Of a DNA stretch of 16,374 nt, positions 15,440-16,374 are shown piece after piece. Under the pieces are notes generated by a model. The model had not been told where the DNA came from and did not search any database. It saw only the letters and a program-made list of their open reading frames with translations. A program made the translations under genes and the position numbers. The stretch's first letter is position 1; the number at the start of each line of letters is the position of its first letter. Source of the stretch: a bacterium (GTDB lineage: Bacteria; Vulcanimicrobiota; Vulcanimicrobiia; Vulcanimicrobiales; Vulcanimicrobiaceae); NCBI GenBank assembly GCA_021807065.1, contig JAKAPO010000018.1:1-16374 (forward strand), written 5' to 3'.

Positions 15440-15790
15440 ATGCAGCTCGCTACTTCGGAGGAGCATCGGGGCCGCGCCGCCGATGCGCTCTATGCAAGAT
15501 TCTTCTCGGGCTTGGCTGACGAGACGCGCCTAAGGATCGTTCGGTATCTCCTCCAGCACCCTCGCACCGTTGGCGAAATCGTCGCGGCGCTGGGGATGTC
15601 GCAGAGCCGGATCAGCAACCAGCTCTCGTGCCTTAAATGGTGCGGTTACGTGAACGCACAACGCCGGGGGCGCAACGTGGTGTACGAAGTCGCCGATCCA
15701 GCCGCCATCGGCGACCTCTTGGCGATCGCGCAACGCCTGGTGGCGGCGAACGCGTCGCACATCGCCGTGTGCACGCAAGTGGCGTTGTGA
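15440..15790 (+). CDS. ArsR/SmtB-family metal-sensing repressor, CmtR-like
   Basis: This 116-residue winged-helix repressor begins its domain with FFSGLADETRLRIVRYLLQH and has the recognition helix MSQSRISNQLSCLKWCGYV. Cys64 and Cys68 in LSCLKWCG match the Cys57/Cys61 metal site of M. tuberculosis CmtR (Cd/Pb sensor). Cys111 near the C-terminus (AVCTQVAL) matches the third ligand, Cys102. The same layout is found in ArsR-type Hg-responsive regulators of actinobacterial mer operons. It most likely leaves the operator upon binding thiophilic metal and so derepresses merA and itself; Hg is inferred from merA next door. ATG 15440 has no RBS, in keeping with a near-leaderless transcript. The stop overlaps the next gene's GTG start (GTGA). 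Confidence 0.88.
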   Translation: MQLATSEEHRGRAADALYARFFSGLADETRLRIVRYLLQHPRTVGEIVAALGMSQSRISNQLSCLKWCGYVNAQRRGRNVVYEVADPAAIGDLLAIAQRLVAANASHIAVCTQVAL

Positions 15791-16374
15791 AGACGCATTC
15801 TGTGCCTGACGGATCGCTCGTTCCGGTCGCCGCCCTCGGAGTGCTCGCCGTTCTGTGCTGCGCCGTTGCGCTGATTTTCGCCGCCGTCGCAGCCGGCGCA
15901 TTACCCGTTCTCTTCCACGCGCACCAGACGCTGATCGCCGATATCGCCGCGATCCTTTTGGTCACGTTGTGGATAGCATTGGCATCTGGGGGGAATGGCG
16001 GCCGCCTCATCGCGATCGTCGCTCAGGCGTTGCGCTCAGCATGTACCCCACCGGCGCTTGCGCGCTCCGCTCTGTTGCTGGTGCTCGTCGGTGCGCCTTT
16101 GACGACGTTCTATTTGATCGCGTTGCCGGCAGAGCGCTTCGGTGCGCTCGCGTGGGGAGCACTGCAATTTCTGACACCGGGCGACGCGATTGCGGCGGTG
16201 ATCATCGGCGTGGGCGTACCACTCAGCATCGCCCTGAACCTTGCCGCGCGGCGAGCGCGCGCGACACAAACGACCTTGACCTTCGGCGGCGTCATCGCTG
16301 CGCTGCTTCCCAGCAGTCTATGCTGCACGACGCTCATCCCGAGTGCCCTCGCGGCACTGGGAGCATCCGCTCCG
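15787..16374 (+). CDS. Multi-pass membrane protein with two Cys-Cys pairs, candidate mercury transporter (runs off the right edge)
   Basis: Starting at GTG 15787, which overlaps the arsR stop as GTGA, the frame stays open for 196 codons to the end of the window. Four to five hydrophobic helices are visible (about 11-37, 48-66, 91-112, 132-152, 164-190). Cys24-Cys25 lie in the first helix (LAVLCCAVAL). Cys179-Cys180 lie in the last (LLPSSLCCTTLIPSALAALGAS), followed two residues later by leucine and proline. Vicinal cysteines in a membrane helix, with the S-x-CC-x-x-P-like context and an ALGAS ending, recall MerT-type Hg(II) importers, but those are about 116-residue proteins. Co-translation with the metal repressor and divergence from merA support a metal-transport role. 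The family itself is not recognised. Confidence 0.7.
   Translation, partial: MKTHSVPDGSLVPVAALGVLAVLCCAVALIFAAVAAGALPVLFHAHQTLIADIAAILLVTLWIALASGGNGGRLIAIVAQALRSACTPPALARSALLLVLVGAPLTTFYLIALPAERFGALAWGALQFLTPGDAIAAVIIGVGVPLSIALNLAARRARATQTTLTFGGVIAALLPSSLCCTTLIPSALAALGASAP

Overview
The window looks like chromosomal DNA of a G+C-rich (roughly 60% by eye) free-living soil or environmental bacterium. The gene mix is two large secreted VPS10/sortilin-type beta-propeller proteins, a type III polyketide synthase start, a PerR/KatG pair and a core mercuric reductase with an ArsR-type repressor. This would fit a poorly sampled lineage such as Eremiobacterota (WPS-2), but that placement is inference from gene style only. 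No tRNA, rRNA, CRISPR array, transposase or integrase was seen.

Layout. Left edge (1-557): the N-terminus of a type III polyketide synthase-like gene leaves the window on the minus strand and diverges from a translation initiation factor IF-1 gene with a long basic N-terminal extension. A REP-like inverted/direct repeat block (about 566-695) follows and overlaps the stop of the next gene. From 4609 down to 687 a minus-strand set encodes a small DUF5676-like membrane protein, a double-BON-domain periplasmic protein and the first VPS10-type protein. Direct repeats resembling a response-regulator site precede this set, and an unusual seven-codon leader with an RBS hairpin precedes the VPS10 gene. 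A plus-strand periplasmic RNase T2 gene (4960-5688) sits alone. From 11071 down to 5707 a tightly packed minus-strand run encodes the second VPS10-type protein, a polytopic NapH-like iron-sulfur membrane protein, an unrecognised soluble protein and a small cysteine-rich exported protein. This looks like a four-gene operon.

Right part (11115-16374) is stress defence. katG and a perR-like gene diverge around a perfect 9-3-9 inverted repeat that is very likely the PerR operator. merA and a CmtR-like arsR gene diverge around a 36-bp region in which two near-consensus sigma-70 promoters overlap head to head across an ATATCAT-N6-ATGATAT palindrome. The arsR gene overlaps (GTGA) a downstream multi-pass membrane protein with two Cys-Cys pairs in membrane segments. 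It runs off the window and is the best candidate here for something new: a mercury transporter that does not look like a standard short MerT/F/C/E.

Several minus-10-like boxes lie only 7-9 nt before an ATG, suggesting that leaderless or near-leaderless transcripts are common in this organism.
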